A stretch of 64,000 bases of DNA from Microlunatus speluncae (GCF_009299835.1 NZ_VKCZ01000020.1:802019-866018); one strand, 5' to 3'. Positions 7,713-16,363 are shown, counted from the first letter of the stretch. The notes: generated by a model not told the origin, from the sequence alone. Numbers and translations are program-made.

Positions 7713-8306
7713 GTGTCGGCGACGAAGCTCCTGGTGCTCGGTATCGTGCACCTCGCCGGCGGCGCGCATGGCTACCAGGTGCGGTCCGAACTGCAGAGCT
7801 GGGGTGCGGAGAGTTGGGCCAAGATCAAGCCCGGCTCGATTTATCACGCGCTGAAGAAGGCGGCGGCTGATGGCCTCCTCACCGAACATGCCGAGCCGGG
7901 CAACTCTGGGCCGGAGCGCGTTCTGTACCGCGCGACAACTCGAGGACGTGACGAGATGGTCGAACTGGTCCGCGACGGTCTGCGGCGCACCCACGACCCG
8001 GACATGCTCAACGCGTCCATCGCCATGTTGCCCATGCTGACCAGGTCAGATGCCGTCGCGCACATTGACGAGCGGGTCGCGCGCCTGGAAGCGGAGCTCG
8101 AAGTGCAGGCCAAGTGGCGGGAGCACCCCAATCGGGACACCCCCGAGCACGTCCGCGATCAGGCCGAACTGTGGGCCGGACACGCACGCACCGAACTGGA
8201 GTGGGCGAAGAGCCTGAGCAAACGACTGTCTGAGGGCGCCTACACCATGGCCGATGATCCGGGTTCGTGGCGAACGGTCCCCGACCACCTCAAAACACAC
8301 TCCTAA
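7713..8306 (+). CDS. PadR-family transcriptional regulator
   Basis: About 197 residues from GTG 7713, which has its own ribosome site (GCGGAGG, 6 nt upstream). The winged helix is LLVLGIVHLAGGAHGYQVRS, then WAKIKPGSIYHALKKAAADGLL, then RVLYRATTRGRDEM; the C-terminal helices (95-190) are of the Vir_act_alpha_C type. The longer frame from ATG 7665 would attach eleven copied ABC-ATPase residues, so ribosomes starting there give an N-terminally extended PadR. It is followed by the DrrA/DrrB-like exporter, the usual PadR partner, and by two copies of AATCAAACTTGACTAG (8307-8320, 8351-8366) containing the TCAAnnTTGA dyad. These are probably its operators: drug-responsive repression of the exporter (inference). 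Confidence 0.85.
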   Translation: MSATKLLVLGIVHLAGGAHGYQVRSELQSWGAESWAKIKPGSIYHALKKAAADGLLTEHAEPGNSGPERVLYRATTRGRDEMVELVRDGLRRTHDPDMLNASIAMLPMLTRSDAVAHIDERVARLEAELEVQAKWREHPNRDTPEHVRDQAELWAGHARTELEWAKSLSKRLSEGAYTMADDPGSWRTVPDHLKTHS

Positions 8307-8366
8307 TCAAACTTGACTAGATGTTTCCTCCTCGTTTACTCTGGCCAAGTAATCAAACTTGACTAG
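8306..8366 (+). promoter_or_regulatory. Exporter promoter with two AATCAAACTTGACTAG copies
   Basis: Motif copies lie at 8307-8320 and 8351-8366; a third is at 7605-7619 upstream of padR. Each has a TCAAACTTGA dyad and includes TTGACT, a possible -35. Repetition only around the padR/exporter genes suggests PadR binding sites. Confidence 0.5.
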
Positions 8367-8444
8367 CCTCAACCAATCCGTTGGCAACACCGAGAGAAGG
8401 AATCGAACCCATGGGAAAGCTCGCGATCGAGACGAGAGGGTTGA
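8350..8444 (+). repeat. 95-bp direct repeat, copy B (native exporter leader)
   Basis: Partner of 7604-7698. Here the leader is in its natural place and continues into the full ATPase gene. The differences between copies are a handful of bases in 95, so the duplication is recent relative to the decay of the padR remnant. Confidence 0.85.
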
Positions 8445-9376
8445 AGAAGAGCTTCGGCAAGACCCGCGCGGTCGCCGGTGTGGATCTGGCCGTGAGCGCC
8501 GGGGGCGTGTACGGCGTGCTCGGTCCGAATGGGGCGGGCAAGACCACGGCGATCCGCATGCTCGCCACGCTGCTACGCCCCGACGCCGGAGAGGCGCAAG
8601 TGCTCGGGTACGACGTCGTGCGCGACGCCCGCGCGGTGCGGAGCAGGGTGGGCCTCACCGGGCAGTTCGCGTCGGTCGACGAGGACCTCACCGGGGTGGA
8701 GAACCTGGTGCTGCTCGCCAGGCTGCTCGGCTACTCGCGCCCGCGGGCCAAGCGGCGAGCGGCCGACCTGCTCGACGCGTTCGGCCTCGCCGATGCCGCC
8801 GACCGGCAGGTGAAGAAGTACTCCGGCGGGATGCGCCGGCGCATCGACATCGCGGCGAGCCTGGTCGTCACCCCCGAACTGATCTTCCTCGACGAGCCGA
8901 CCACCGGCCTCGACCCGCGCAGCAGGAACCAGGTCTGGGAGATCGTCCGCGGCCTGGTCGCCGAAGGCACCACCGTGCTGCTGACCACGCAATACCTCGA
9001 CGAAGCCGACCAGCTGGCCGACCGGATAGCGGTGATCGACCACGGCAAGGTCATCGCCGAGGGCTCGAGCGGCCAGCTCAAGGCATCGGTCGGCGCCGGC
9101 TCGCTGCACGTACGGCTACGTGCGCCCGAGCAGCGGGCCGAGGCCGAACGGGTCCTCGCCGCCGCTCTCGACGAGCCGATCGAGCTCTCCGCTGACCCGG
9201 TCGCACTGTCCGCGCGGATCTCCGACCCCGAACGGGTCGCCCGCGCCCTGGCCGAGCTGTCCCGCGGTGGCATCGACGTCACCGAGTTCGCGCTCGGTCA
9301 GCCGAGCCTGGACGAGGTGTTCCTCGCCCTGACCGGGCACGCCGCCGAGGAGACACCCGAGGAGGATGCCGCATGA
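8411..9376 (+). CDS. DrrA-type ABC transporter ATP-binding protein
   Basis: Protein of 321 residues, normal for DrrA daunorubicin-resistance ATPases. Walker A is GPNGAGKT (38-45), the signature YSGGM (137-141) and Walker B LIFLDEP (157-163). The switch histidine is replaced by Gln in LLTTQYLDEAD, which is usual for DrrA. The C-terminal 100 residues form the DrrA regulatory domain, ending LDEVFLALTGHAAEETPEEDAA. ATG 8411 follows AGAAGGAATCG. The stop overlaps the permease start (ATGA at 9373). With the permease it should form a 2+2 exporter of hydrophobic drugs or lipids, under PadR control. Confidence 0.93.
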   Translation: MGKLAIETRGLKKSFGKTRAVAGVDLAVSAGGVYGVLGPNGAGKTTAIRMLATLLRPDAGEAQVLGYDVVRDARAVRSRVGLTGQFASVDEDLTGVENLVLLARLLGYSRPRAKRRAADLLDAFGLADAADRQVKKYSGGMRRRIDIAASLVVTPELIFLDEPTTGLDPRSRNQVWEIVRGLVAEGTTVLLTTQYLDEADQLADRIAVIDHGKVIAEGSSGQLKASVGAGSLHVRLRAPEQRAEAERVLAAALDEPIELSADPVALSARISDPERVARALAELSRGGIDVTEFALGQPSLDEVFLALTGHAAEETPEEDAA

Positions 9377-10218
9377 ATGCCACGACCGCGGAGCAGGCGT
9401 CGGCGCCGGTCACCGAGGACGCGCTGCGCAGTGTGCTGTTGGCCGGCGAGCGCCCGTCACGGCCCGGTCCTGTCCGTACCTCGTTGACGTTCGGCTGGCG
9501 CGCTTTGCTGAAGATCAAACACGTCCCGGAGCAGCTCGTCGACGTGACCATGTTCCCGATCATGTTCACGTTGATGTTCACCTTCCTGTTCGGTGGCGCG
9601 CTCGCCGGGTCGACTCAGGAGTACCTACAGTTCCTGCTGCCGGGCATCCTGGTGCAGTCGAACGTCATGATCACCATGAACACCGGCATAACGCTGAACA
9701 CCGACATCCAGAAGGGTGTGTTCGACAGGTTCAGGTCGCTCCCGGTGTGGCGACCGTCGCCGCTGGTCGGCGCCCTGCTCGGCGATGTGATGCGCTACTC
9801 GATCGGGTCGGCGATCGTGATCACGCTCGGCCTGGTCCTCGGGTTCCGGCCGGAGGGTGGCGCCGGCGGGGTGGTGCTGTCGGTGGCGCTACTGCTGGTG
9901 TTCTCGTTCTGCCTGTCGTGGCTGTGGACGATGCTCAGCCTGATCCTGCGTACGCCGAACTCGGTGGCGGGGGTCAGCATGATGGTGATGTTCCCGCTGA
10001 CGTTCGTGAGCAACATCTTCGTGGACCCGAAGTCGATGCCCGGGTGGTTGCAGGCGGTCGTCGAGGCCAACCCGATCACCCACCTCACGACCGTGGTACG
10101 CGGCCTGATGCACGGCTCGGTGCCGGCCGGGGAAATCGGCTGGGTGCTCGTCTCGTCCGTGCTTCTCGTCGCGGTCTTCGGTCCCATCACCATGGTCCTC
10201 TACCGCAACAAGAAGTAG
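9373..10218 (+). CDS. DrrB-type ABC-2 permease
   Basis: Integral membrane partner of the preceding ATPase, 281 residues, about six membrane helices: VTMFPIMFTLMFTFLFGGAL, LPGILVQSNVMITMNTGI, a pair around 140-185, MMVMFPLTFVSNIFV and the final VLVSSVLLVAVFGPITMVLY. It shows the ABC-2 features FDRFRSLP (cytosolic loop contacting the ATPase) and SMPGWLQAVVEANPITHLTTVVRG before the last helix. Translational coupling to the ATPase (4-nt overlap) is strong evidence for one complex. Substrate unknown; the relatives export anthracyclines and similar amphiphiles. Confidence 0.92.
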   Translation: MNATTAEQASAPVTEDALRSVLLAGERPSRPGPVRTSLTFGWRALLKIKHVPEQLVDVTMFPIMFTLMFTFLFGGALAGSTQEYLQFLLPGILVQSNVMITMNTGITLNTDIQKGVFDRFRSLPVWRPSPLVGALLGDVMRYSIGSAIVITLGLVLGFRPEGGAGGVVLSVALLLVFSFCLSWLWTMLSLILRTPNSVAGVSMMVMFPLTFVSNIFVDPKSMPGWLQAVVEANPITHLTTVVRGLMHGSVPAGEIGWVLVSSVLLVAVFGPITMVLYRNKK

Positions 10219-10253
10219 AGGCGCTAAGACAACCTCTCGAACGGAGATGTGAG

Positions 10254-11087
10254 ATGAACGAGATGCCCTTTCGCGTGACATCAAACGATGGCACCACCAT
10301 CGCCTACGACAGGGAAGGAAGCGGTCCGGCCGTCATTCTGGTGGGCGGAGCACTCGACGAGGGGGTGGAGAACGCTCCCTTGGCGCCAGCTCTCGCCGAG
10401 CACTTCACGGTCTACAACTATGCCCGTCGGGGACGCGGCGCGAGCGGCTTCACCGAGCCGTACGCCGTGGAAAGGGAGATCGAGGACCTGGATGCGTTGA
10501 TCGCGGAGGCGGGCGGCTCGGCACACCTGTTCGGGGCGTCCTCAGGCGGCGCGCTGGCGCTGGAAGCCGCCGCGGCCGGGGCAGCCATCGACACGATCGC
10601 CGTCTGGGAGGTGCCCTACGCGGTTGGGGACGACATACGCCCTCGATTCGAGGAGTACGTCGCGGACACCCGACGCGCCTTCGACGCCGGGCGAGACGAG
10701 GAGGTTCTCGAACTGTTCATGCGCCTGTCGGGCGCCTCCGACGACAACATCGCGGCCAGGAAAGCGGCAGGCAAGCAGACGTCGCATTGGGCGGATTCGG
10801 TCGCCCTCGCGCCCACGCTGGTCCACGACAGCGTCTTCCTCAATCGCTACCAATTGACGGCCGATCGACTGGCAACGATCACCCAACCGGTCCTGGTCAC
10901 CACCGGAGGGCCGATCACGGTCCCTTATATGGCAGGCCTGCCCTCGGACTTCTTCGACCGCGCAGCCGACGAGCTGGCAGACCAATTGCCCCACGCTCAA
11001 CGGGAGACCCTCGAGGGGCCGGATCACGTCGTCGACCCACAGATCGTCGGCCCGCTGTTGCTACGGTTCTTCAGCACCGAACACTGA
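10254..11087 (+). CDS. Alpha/beta hydrolase
   Basis: Protein of 277 residues, no signal peptide. The fold is clear: VILVGGALDE for the oxyanion strand, YNYARRGRGASG, the nucleophile elbow FGASSGG (G-x-S-x-G) and a C-terminal histidine in LEGPDHVV. This is a common actinobacterial family often found beside DrrAB exporters or MerR regulators; no substrate is known to me. It starts 35 nt after the permease stop with CGGAGATGTGAG as ribosome site, so it is likely the last gene of the padR-exporter operon and may inactivate a compound the exporter also handles (inference). Confidence 0.85.
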   Translation: MNEMPFRVTSNDGTTIAYDREGSGPAVILVGGALDEGVENAPLAPALAEHFTVYNYARRGRGASGFTEPYAVEREIEDLDALIAEAGGSAHLFGASSGGALALEAAAAGAAIDTIAVWEVPYAVGDDIRPRFEEYVADTRRAFDAGRDEEVLELFMRLSGASDDNIAARKAAGKQTSHWADSVALAPTLVHDSVFLNRYQLTADRLATITQPVLVTTGGPITVPYMAGLPSDFFDRAADELADQLPHAQRETLEGPDHVVDPQIVGPLLLRFFSTEH

Positions 11088-11115
11088 GGGGCCCGCGAGG
11101 TGTTGCTGTGGCCGC

Positions 11116-12054
11116 TCAAGACAGCGGTGCGCGCTGACCAGTAGTCGGCGGGTCGAGGGCCAGCAGGGCCGCGATCCAGTCGAGATTGATCACCGCCAGT
11201 TTTCGGAGGACCCGGCCCAGCCATTCCGGGCCGTCGGAGAAGTGCATCGCCCGGTGGACTGTGGGGCCGGCGAGCCGGGTCACGGTCTCGACCTCTCCTT
11301 GGAACACGGTGGCGGGATCGGGGCCGCCCTCCAGCCGCACGGTCGGCAGGAACATGATCAAGTCCTGCCAGCGATGTCCGGCGCCGGACATCGACCAGTC
11401 GACCAACCTGGCGCGACCGTCCGGCAGAATGCAGAGATTGTCGCTGCGGACATCTCCGTGGACGACACAGTCGGTACGAGATTGCGCGCGTTCATCGGTT
11501 TCGACGAGCAGTCCCCCGTGCCGTTCCAGCCACTCCGGTGTGCACAGCCCAGCGTCGATCAGGGCGGGGTCGTCGACCAGTTGATGCCAGGTCGGGTCGG
11601 GCCACCATGCCAGCGGCATATCGGCCGGAGGCGTGACCGTCCGCAGCTCGGTCAGGGCGGAGTGCACCGCGCCAACGTCGCCGGCCCGCCACCTCGTTGT
11701 TTGGTCAGCGTCGGCCGGCCAGTAGTCGGGCAGGTGCTCGGTGATCAGAATGGGCCGCTCGCCCGGCAGCCAGCTCACGATCGCCGGGCCGAATGTGCCG
11801 CCGACCGTCTTCAGCGTCGCGTGCTCGACGCGGAGGTATTCCGCAGTTTGATCATCGGCTGCGCCCTTGACGAACACGGCGCTGCCGTCGGCGAACCGGA
11901 TCGCATAACGGTGTGCGGCGGTGAGCCCGCATTGCGGTCGTTCCCACGTGACCGCGGGCTTGCCGACGACGCGCTCTGCCACCTGGACGACCTCTGGCAG
12001 TTGGGTGCTCGCTGTCCGCCGAAGAGGATCCTGGTCGGATGCTGACTGGGCCAT
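11116..12054 (-). CDS. APH-fold phosphotransferase
   Basis: Cytosolic kinase-like protein of 312 residues. The N lobe carries AVFVKGAAD with the ATP-binding lysine. The catalytic loop is VVHGDVRSDNLCI (HGDxxxxN) and the metal-binding motif RLVDWSMSG. ATG 12054 is chosen for its AGGAG 8 nt upstream; upstream codons to 12174 lack a ribosome site. Relatives phosphorylate antibiotics or small metabolites, but most in actinomycetes are uncharacterised. It converges on the hydrolase gene with 28 bp between and is divergent from the next kinase. Confidence 0.85.
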   Translation of the reverse strand: MAQSASDQDPLRRTASTQLPEVVQVAERVVGKPAVTWERPQCGLTAAHRYAIRFADGSAVFVKGAADDQTAEYLRVEHATLKTVGGTFGPAIVSWLPGERPILITEHLPDYWPADADQTTRWRAGDVGAVHSALTELRTVTPPADMPLAWWPDPTWHQLVDDPALIDAGLCTPEWLERHGGLLVETDERAQSRTDCVVHGDVRSDNLCILPDGRARLVDWSMSGAGHRWQDLIMFLPTVRLEGGPDPATVFQGEVETVTRLAGPTVHRAMHFSDGPEWLGRVLRKLAVINLDWIAALLALDPPTTGQRAPLS

Positions 12055-12256
12055 CTGGGCTACTCCTGACTGGGCATGGTCCACGTTGCGAGGTGGGCAT
12101 TGCCCCTTCGGCGAGTGCCGTCGCGCCCTCATCAGCAGCAACCGCATCGTGCCGCTCGAACTGCTCACTGTCAACCGTTGAAGCTCGGGCTGAGCGGCGG
12201 TGGCGGAAGCTCTAAAGCGTTGGAGTCCGCAGGCGCTTCACCAGTAGGTTGGCGCG

Positions 12257-13237
12257 ATGACCAGCGACGACGTTGCCGGCCAGGATCTGACGGACGACGG
12301 CGATTGGCGGGAGAACAAGTTCTTCCGGCGCCGACCATCCACCGAAACCTTGGCCTGGGCGGCCGCTTCCCTGGGTGCAGGCAGTCGCATCGTCGGCCAC
12401 CGTCGGTTGACCGGCGGCGTCAACTCTGCCGTCCATCGCCTGACAGTTGAGCGAGGGGACACCCGAACGCTCGTCGTGCTGCGGCAGTACCCGGCGGGAA
12501 GCATCGCGCTTCGGACCGCGATGGACGAGGAGATTGCCAACCTCAAGGTGGTGGCTAGCAGCGGACTTCCGGTTCCGACGATTCTGGCCACCGATGTTGC
12601 TGGCGCTGCTACTTGCGGAGCGCCGTCGCTGCTGATGACGCGGCTACCTGGCCACGTTCACCTCAATCCGGCGGAGCGCCTGCCGTGGATCGAGAGGATC
12701 GCCGAGTTCGCTGCCCGGCTCCATGCCGTTGACCTCCCGGCCCCGACCTTCAGAGCTTGGGAAGACTCATGGATCACACCTCTTGGCCAGTTCAAGGTTC
12801 CGGTCGGCGCGCGGAACCCTTCGGTCTGGAAAGCCGCCTTCGAGGCCATGGAGTCACCGCCGCCTGAGGATGATGCCGTCTTCCTGCACTGTGACTACCT
12901 GCCGGTCAATCTGCTGTGGTCGCGGGGGATGATCACCGGACTCACCGACTGGAACGGCATCCACCGAGGGTCTCGCGCCATCGATGTCGGGCAGTGTCGG
13001 CGGTATCTGGCCTCGCTCTACGAACCCGATTGGGCGGAGGATCTGCGCTTGCTCTATGAATCGATCGTGGGTGCACCGCTTCACCCGTGGTGGGACTTGC
13101 ACAGCCTCCTTCACCACAACGACAGCGGACCGCAATCCATATCTCGCCAGGTTGCTGGGCGCCGTCCGGTCGACGTGTCGGGCCTGACAGCTCGTGTCGA
13201 GATCGTCGTAGAACAAGCACTACGACGCCTCGGCTGA
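12257..13237 (+). CDS. APH-fold phosphotransferase
   Basis: Protein of 326 residues in the aminoglycoside phosphotransferase fold. The N lobe has GGVNSAVHRL and LVVLRQYPAG in place of a lysine strand. The catalytic loop is FLHCDYLPVNLLW (HxDxxxxN, with Cys for Gly), and the metal site is GLTDWNGIHRG. Catalytic Asp and Asn are present, so activity is possible. It is divergent from the preceding kinase by about 200 bp, with no regulator beside it. Substrate unknown. Confidence 0.83.
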   Translation: MTSDDVAGQDLTDDGDWRENKFFRRRPSTETLAWAAASLGAGSRIVGHRRLTGGVNSAVHRLTVERGDTRTLVVLRQYPAGSIALRTAMDEEIANLKVVASSGLPVPTILATDVAGAATCGAPSLLMTRLPGHVHLNPAERLPWIERIAEFAARLHAVDLPAPTFRAWEDSWITPLGQFKVPVGARNPSVWKAAFEAMESPPPEDDAVFLHCDYLPVNLLWSRGMITGLTDWNGIHRGSRAIDVGQCRRYLASLYEPDWAEDLRLLYESIVGAPLHPWWDLHSLLHHNDSGPQSISRQVAGRRPVDVSGLTARVEIVVEQALRRLG

Positions 13238-13373
13238 ACACGGGCGTCGCTCTTCGGCGACGTCGGGTCACCGTCAATGACCGTCAGCGGGCGGCTCCAC
13301 TTCTGGTCGATGAGTTCTCGATCATCCGATGGTCTAACCGACCGAGGACAACACCGATCAGGAAGGGCCCACC

Positions 13374-13967
13374 ATGGCCAAGATCATCGCTCAGGCATCC
13401 GTCTCCCTCGATGGCTTCATCGCCGGCCCCGACAACACTGGTTTCGACCGACTGTTCGCCTGGTGCACCGCCGGCGACGTCGAGACTCCATCGGCCGAGC
13501 CCGACCGGCTCACCTACCGTACGTCAGCAGCCACGGCGACCTATCTTCAAGATCAAATCGAACGGACCGGTGCCTTCGTGGTCGGACGACGACAGTTCGA
13601 CGAGACCAACGGCTGGGACGGCTCGCACCCGGCCGGCCAACTGCCCGTGTTCGTCGTCACTCACCAGCCGCCGGCGGGCTGGGTCAACACCGGGACGCCG
13701 TTCACCTTCGTCACCGACGGTGTCGAATCAGCAATCCAGCAAGCGATCCGCGCCGCGAACGGCAAGGATGTCGGCATCGGACCGGGCAGCACGGTCGATC
13801 AGGCGCTCGATCTCGGCCTGGTCGACGAGCTCCTGCTCGACCTCGTTCCCCACCTCCTCGGCGGCGGCACCCGAATGCTCACCAACATCACCAGCGCCCC
13901 ACTCGGCTTCGCCGACCCCGAAATCATCTCCGGTGTCGGAGTCACGCACCTGATCTACCGCCGGTGA
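13374..13967 (+). CDS. Dihydrofolate-reductase-fold (RibD C-terminal) protein
   Basis: Protein of 197 residues starting MAKIIAQASVSLDGFIAGPD, the typical opening of actinobacterial dihydrofolate-reductase-like proteins of the RibD C-terminal type. Other family marks are FVVGRRQFDETNGW, VFVVTHQPPAGW, the NADPH-loop sequence IGPGSTVDQALDLGLVDEL and a final GVTHLIYRR. AAGGGCCCACC precedes the ATG. Such proteins are NADPH-dependent reductases of unknown substrate and are not the essential folate enzyme. It is the first of three related frames within 1.7 kb. Confidence 0.85.
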   Translation: MAKIIAQASVSLDGFIAGPDNTGFDRLFAWCTAGDVETPSAEPDRLTYRTSAATATYLQDQIERTGAFVVGRRQFDETNGWDGSHPAGQLPVFVVTHQPPAGWVNTGTPFTFVTDGVESAIQQAIRAANGKDVGIGPGSTVDQALDLGLVDELLLDLVPHLLGGGTRMLTNITSAPLGFADPEIISGVGVTHLIYRR

Positions 13968-14003
13968 CGCGGGCATGCTCAGCCGGGACCTAGACCCAGT
14001 GGT

Positions 14004-14030
14004 CCGTACATAGTACGGTACGTTGTACGG
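14004..14030. promoter_or_regulatory. 27-bp inverted repeat, candidate repressor operator
   Basis: CCGTACA and TGTACGG are perfect 7-bp arms around a centre with GTACGGTAC. The TAC/GTA content and length resemble TetR-family operators. It lies in the promoter region of the dihydrofolate-reductase-like gene at 14156, but no regulator gene is adjacent. Confidence 0.45.
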
Positions 14031-14155
14031 AAACTGGATGCTGCCCTTCCAGCGCCGTCCTGGTGATCTTGAGATCGGCACCATTTGCCACGGCCGTTTG
14101 GTCGGCATGCCCGAATGGCAGCTCGGTCGGATCCCAAACCTAGAAAGGAAGCATC

Positions 14156-14761
14156 ATGCGCAGGATCATCGTTTCTATCCACAGCACAGCCAACAACATC
14201 GTCACCGGCCCGCCGTCCGGTGACGACACCGACTTCATGCAGTGGGCGCACCCCGGCATCGAGGATTCGCTGGACGCTCTGCTGGCCTCGTTCGACGGGG
14301 TCGACACCATCTTGTTCGGCCGTGGCACGTACCAGGACCTGGAGCGGAAGTGGCCGAATGTCAAAGAGTGGCCGGACGTCAGCGAGGTCGCGCTTCGCAT
14401 CGGTCACCTGGTCAACACCCTGCCCAAGCTCGTCGCAACGGGGGCGACGGCACCGGAGAGCCTGCGCTGGGGTGCCCACGAGCCGGCAACGCCCTTCCCG
14501 GGGCCTGGCGTCGAAGGACGGCTCAAGGCGCTGAAGGAGGGCGAAGGTGGCGACATCATCACCTTCGGCAGCCCGAAGCTGGTGCAGAGTCTGGCGAATG
14601 CTGGGCTGGTCGACGAGTACCGCATCCTGATCCACCCCGTGATCATGAACGAGGGTGGACTCCTGTTCGAGAATCTGAACGGGCGCACGGATCTCCGCCT
14701 GGTGAACGTCGAGACCTTCCAGGGAGGCGCCATGATGATCACCTACGCGACGGCACTCTGA
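14156..14761 (+). CDS. Dihydrofolate-reductase-fold (RibD C-terminal) protein
   Basis: Protein of 201 residues beginning MRRIIVSIHSTANNIVTGPP. Family features are the strand ILFGRGTYQDLERKW, NTLPKLVATG, the cofactor-binding stretch GGDIITFGSPKLVQSL, then GLVDEYRILIHPVIMNEGG and a final AMMITYATAL. AGAAAGGAAGC gives a strong ribosome site before the ATG. The inverted repeat 125 bp upstream probably controls it. The Ser-Thr-Ala-Asn-Asn after the first strand departs from the common S-x-DG pattern, so the substrate pocket differs from the previous paralogue. Confidence 0.83.
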   Translation: MRRIIVSIHSTANNIVTGPPSGDDTDFMQWAHPGIEDSLDALLASFDGVDTILFGRGTYQDLERKWPNVKEWPDVSEVALRIGHLVNTLPKLVATGATAPESLRWGAHEPATPFPGPGVEGRLKALKEGEGGDIITFGSPKLVQSLANAGLVDEYRILIHPVIMNEGGLLFENLNGRTDLRLVNVETFQGGAMMITYATAL

Positions 14762-14900
14762 GCCGGCGACCGAGGCCCAAGATTTCGGACCTGTCCGACC
14801 TGCTCAAGGACATGCCGACCGATTTCGGTTGTCGTCGCCAGCGGCAGGTCCGATGGTGTCGGTGACAGCTGCTGCAGACCCCGAACCGAAGGATGCAACC

Positions 14901-15041
14901 GTGAGACCACTGATCATTTCCTGCAACGTGACGGTCGGGAGTTCGATGTTCGCCGACGTTGCCGATCGCCGAACCCTGAAGCTCAACAGTCTCAAAGGAT
15001 TCCCGTCCGGCATGGTCGACGTCACCTACGCCGCGCAGTAG
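14901..15041 (+). pseudogene. Internally deleted dihydrofolate-reductase-like gene
   Basis: A 46-codon frame from GTG 14901 (GAAGGATG upstream). Its first part RPLIISCNVTV is the N-terminal strand of the family and its last part RRTLKLNSLKGFPSGMVDVTYA is the C-terminal strand pair. About 140 codons of the usual middle are missing, with the reading frame kept. It is a deletion remnant of a third paralogue and cannot form the fold. Confidence 0.65.
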
Positions 15042-15074
15042 GACACCCGACCAATCAGTTTCCGGAGGGGAGAC

Positions 15075-15947
15075 ATGGTGAGAGCGGAAGATGGCCCCGG
15101 AGTTGATCACATCAGTTCGTCGGGTCGGGACCAGGTGACGATCGATGCGGCGATCCAGCGTTACTACAGCGCGGACTTCGACGAAGGATCACGGCTGACC
15201 ACCCGCACCACCGCAGGGAAGATCGAGTTTCTCCGCACCCGGGAGTTGATCGAGCGTCAGCTCGAACCGGGCAGGAAGCTGCACATCGCCGACATCGGCG
15301 GCGGCACCGGCGTGCATGCGACGTGGCTCGCCGAAGCGGGCCACCTGGTGCGGCTACTCGATCCGGTCCCGGACCAGGTCGAGCGGGCAACCAGAGTCGG
15401 CACCTTCCAGGCTGTCGTCGGTGATGCCCGCCACCTCCCGTGGCCCGATGATCATTTCGACTTGACGCTGATCCTCGGCCCGCTCTATCACCTTGCCTCG
15501 GCGCAGGACCGACACCTGGCGCTGGCTGAGGCCGTCCGGGTCACTCGACCGGGCGGCGTGCTGTTCGCGGCGGCGATTCCTCGATTCGTCGCCTTCGGCG
15601 CGGCCTGGCTCGGCGAAGAGCCACCTTCGCCGCTTCCCGCCGCACTGGCCAAGCTGCTGGAAGCCGGCAGCTTCCAGTTCGACCACGTCGCCTTTCCCGG
15701 AGCTCATTTCCATACTGCCGAGGAGTTGATCACCGAACTTGCGACCGCGGGTCTTACCGACATCACCTGCGAAGGTGTTGAGGGCCCGGCCGGCCCGGCC
15801 CTCGAAGTCCGCGGAACCCACGACGACGATCTTCTGGATCCAGCCTTGACGATCGCCCGGCGCGTCGGCCCGATCCCCGGCGTCCGCGACCTGAGCAATC
15901 ACTTACTGGCCTGGGGCCGGGTGCCACCGTTGGACCGCCCAATCTGA
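15075..15947 (+). CDS. Class I SAM-dependent methyltransferase
   Basis: Protein of 290 residues. SAM motif I is LHIADIGGGTGVHATWL (about residues 75-91), the acidic residue after strand 2 is in RLLDPVPDQ, motif II/III is GDARHLPWPDDHFDLTLILG, and then LYHLASAQDRHLALAEAVRV and RPGGVLFAAA follow: a full Methyltransf_11-type domain. ATG 15075 follows GGAGGGGAGAC. Nothing nearby indicates the substrate; the next gene is convergent. It is intact, unlike the truncated relative at 803-1126. Confidence 0.88.
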   Translation: MVRAEDGPGVDHISSSGRDQVTIDAAIQRYYSADFDEGSRLTTRTTAGKIEFLRTRELIERQLEPGRKLHIADIGGGTGVHATWLAEAGHLVRLLDPVPDQVERATRVGTFQAVVGDARHLPWPDDHFDLTLILGPLYHLASAQDRHLALAEAVRVTRPGGVLFAAAIPRFVAFGAAWLGEEPPSPLPAALAKLLEAGSFQFDHVAFPGAHFHTAEELITELATAGLTDITCEGVEGPAGPALEVRGTHDDDLLDPALTIARRVGPIPGVRDLSNHLLAWGRVPPLDRPI

Positions 15948-15988
15948 TCTTGGACGCCGCCCGGTTCCGTTCAGCCGAGCGGGTGTTA

Positions 15989-16246
15989 TCAGCGGGAGTA
16001 ATAGAATCCGCCGTCGTAGCAGTAGTACTGGGTGCAGTACGGTTTGTGGTATCCCCACACGTCCACCCCGTTTCTCGCGAACCGGTAGAAGATACTCCTG
16101 CATTCGCTGGCAGACATTTTGGCCACCGGGCACGTGTACTTCGCCGTTCCGGCCATCGCATCGGGCGCTGCGGTAAAGGACAACACCACGGCGCCGAGTG
16201 CGGTGGCCAGCGCCAGGAATATCCAATTGCGAACTCTGCGAATCAT
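15989..16246 (-). CDS. Small secreted four-cysteine protein
   Basis: Preprotein of 85 residues: a Sec signal peptide (MIRRVRNWIFLALATALGAV core) with likely cleavage after DAMA, leaving a mature chain of about 53 residues. The mature part is rich in Tyr and has four Cys (TCPV, SECR, YCTQ, YCYD), enough for two disulfides, and ends GGFYYSR. ATG 16246 has GGGAAGG seven nt upstream. I do not recognise the family. It stands alone between a convergent methyltransferase and a lipoprotein gene. Secreted peptides of this size can be inhibitors, toxins or cell-wall proteins; none is favoured by the sequence. Confidence 0.65.
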   Translation of the reverse strand: MIRRVRNWIFLALATALGAVVLSFTAAPDAMAGTAKYTCPVAKMSASECRSIFYRFARNGVDVWGYHKPYCTQYYCYDGGFYYSR

Positions 16247-16363
16247 TGTCAAGCCTTCCCTGAATCTCGGGTGAACCACGGAACTGGGTCCATCATTCGA
16301 GGCTAGGGAGGGCTACTGACGCGGCACTGACAGCGCTGGTCGGCGCGCGAAACCCGGGCGAAC

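Noticed and set aside
7604..8444. The repeats around padR as a CRISPR array or transposon ends
   Set aside because: Only two long copies, with gene sequence inside them (ribosome site and ATPase codons) and no regular spacers, transposase or target duplication.
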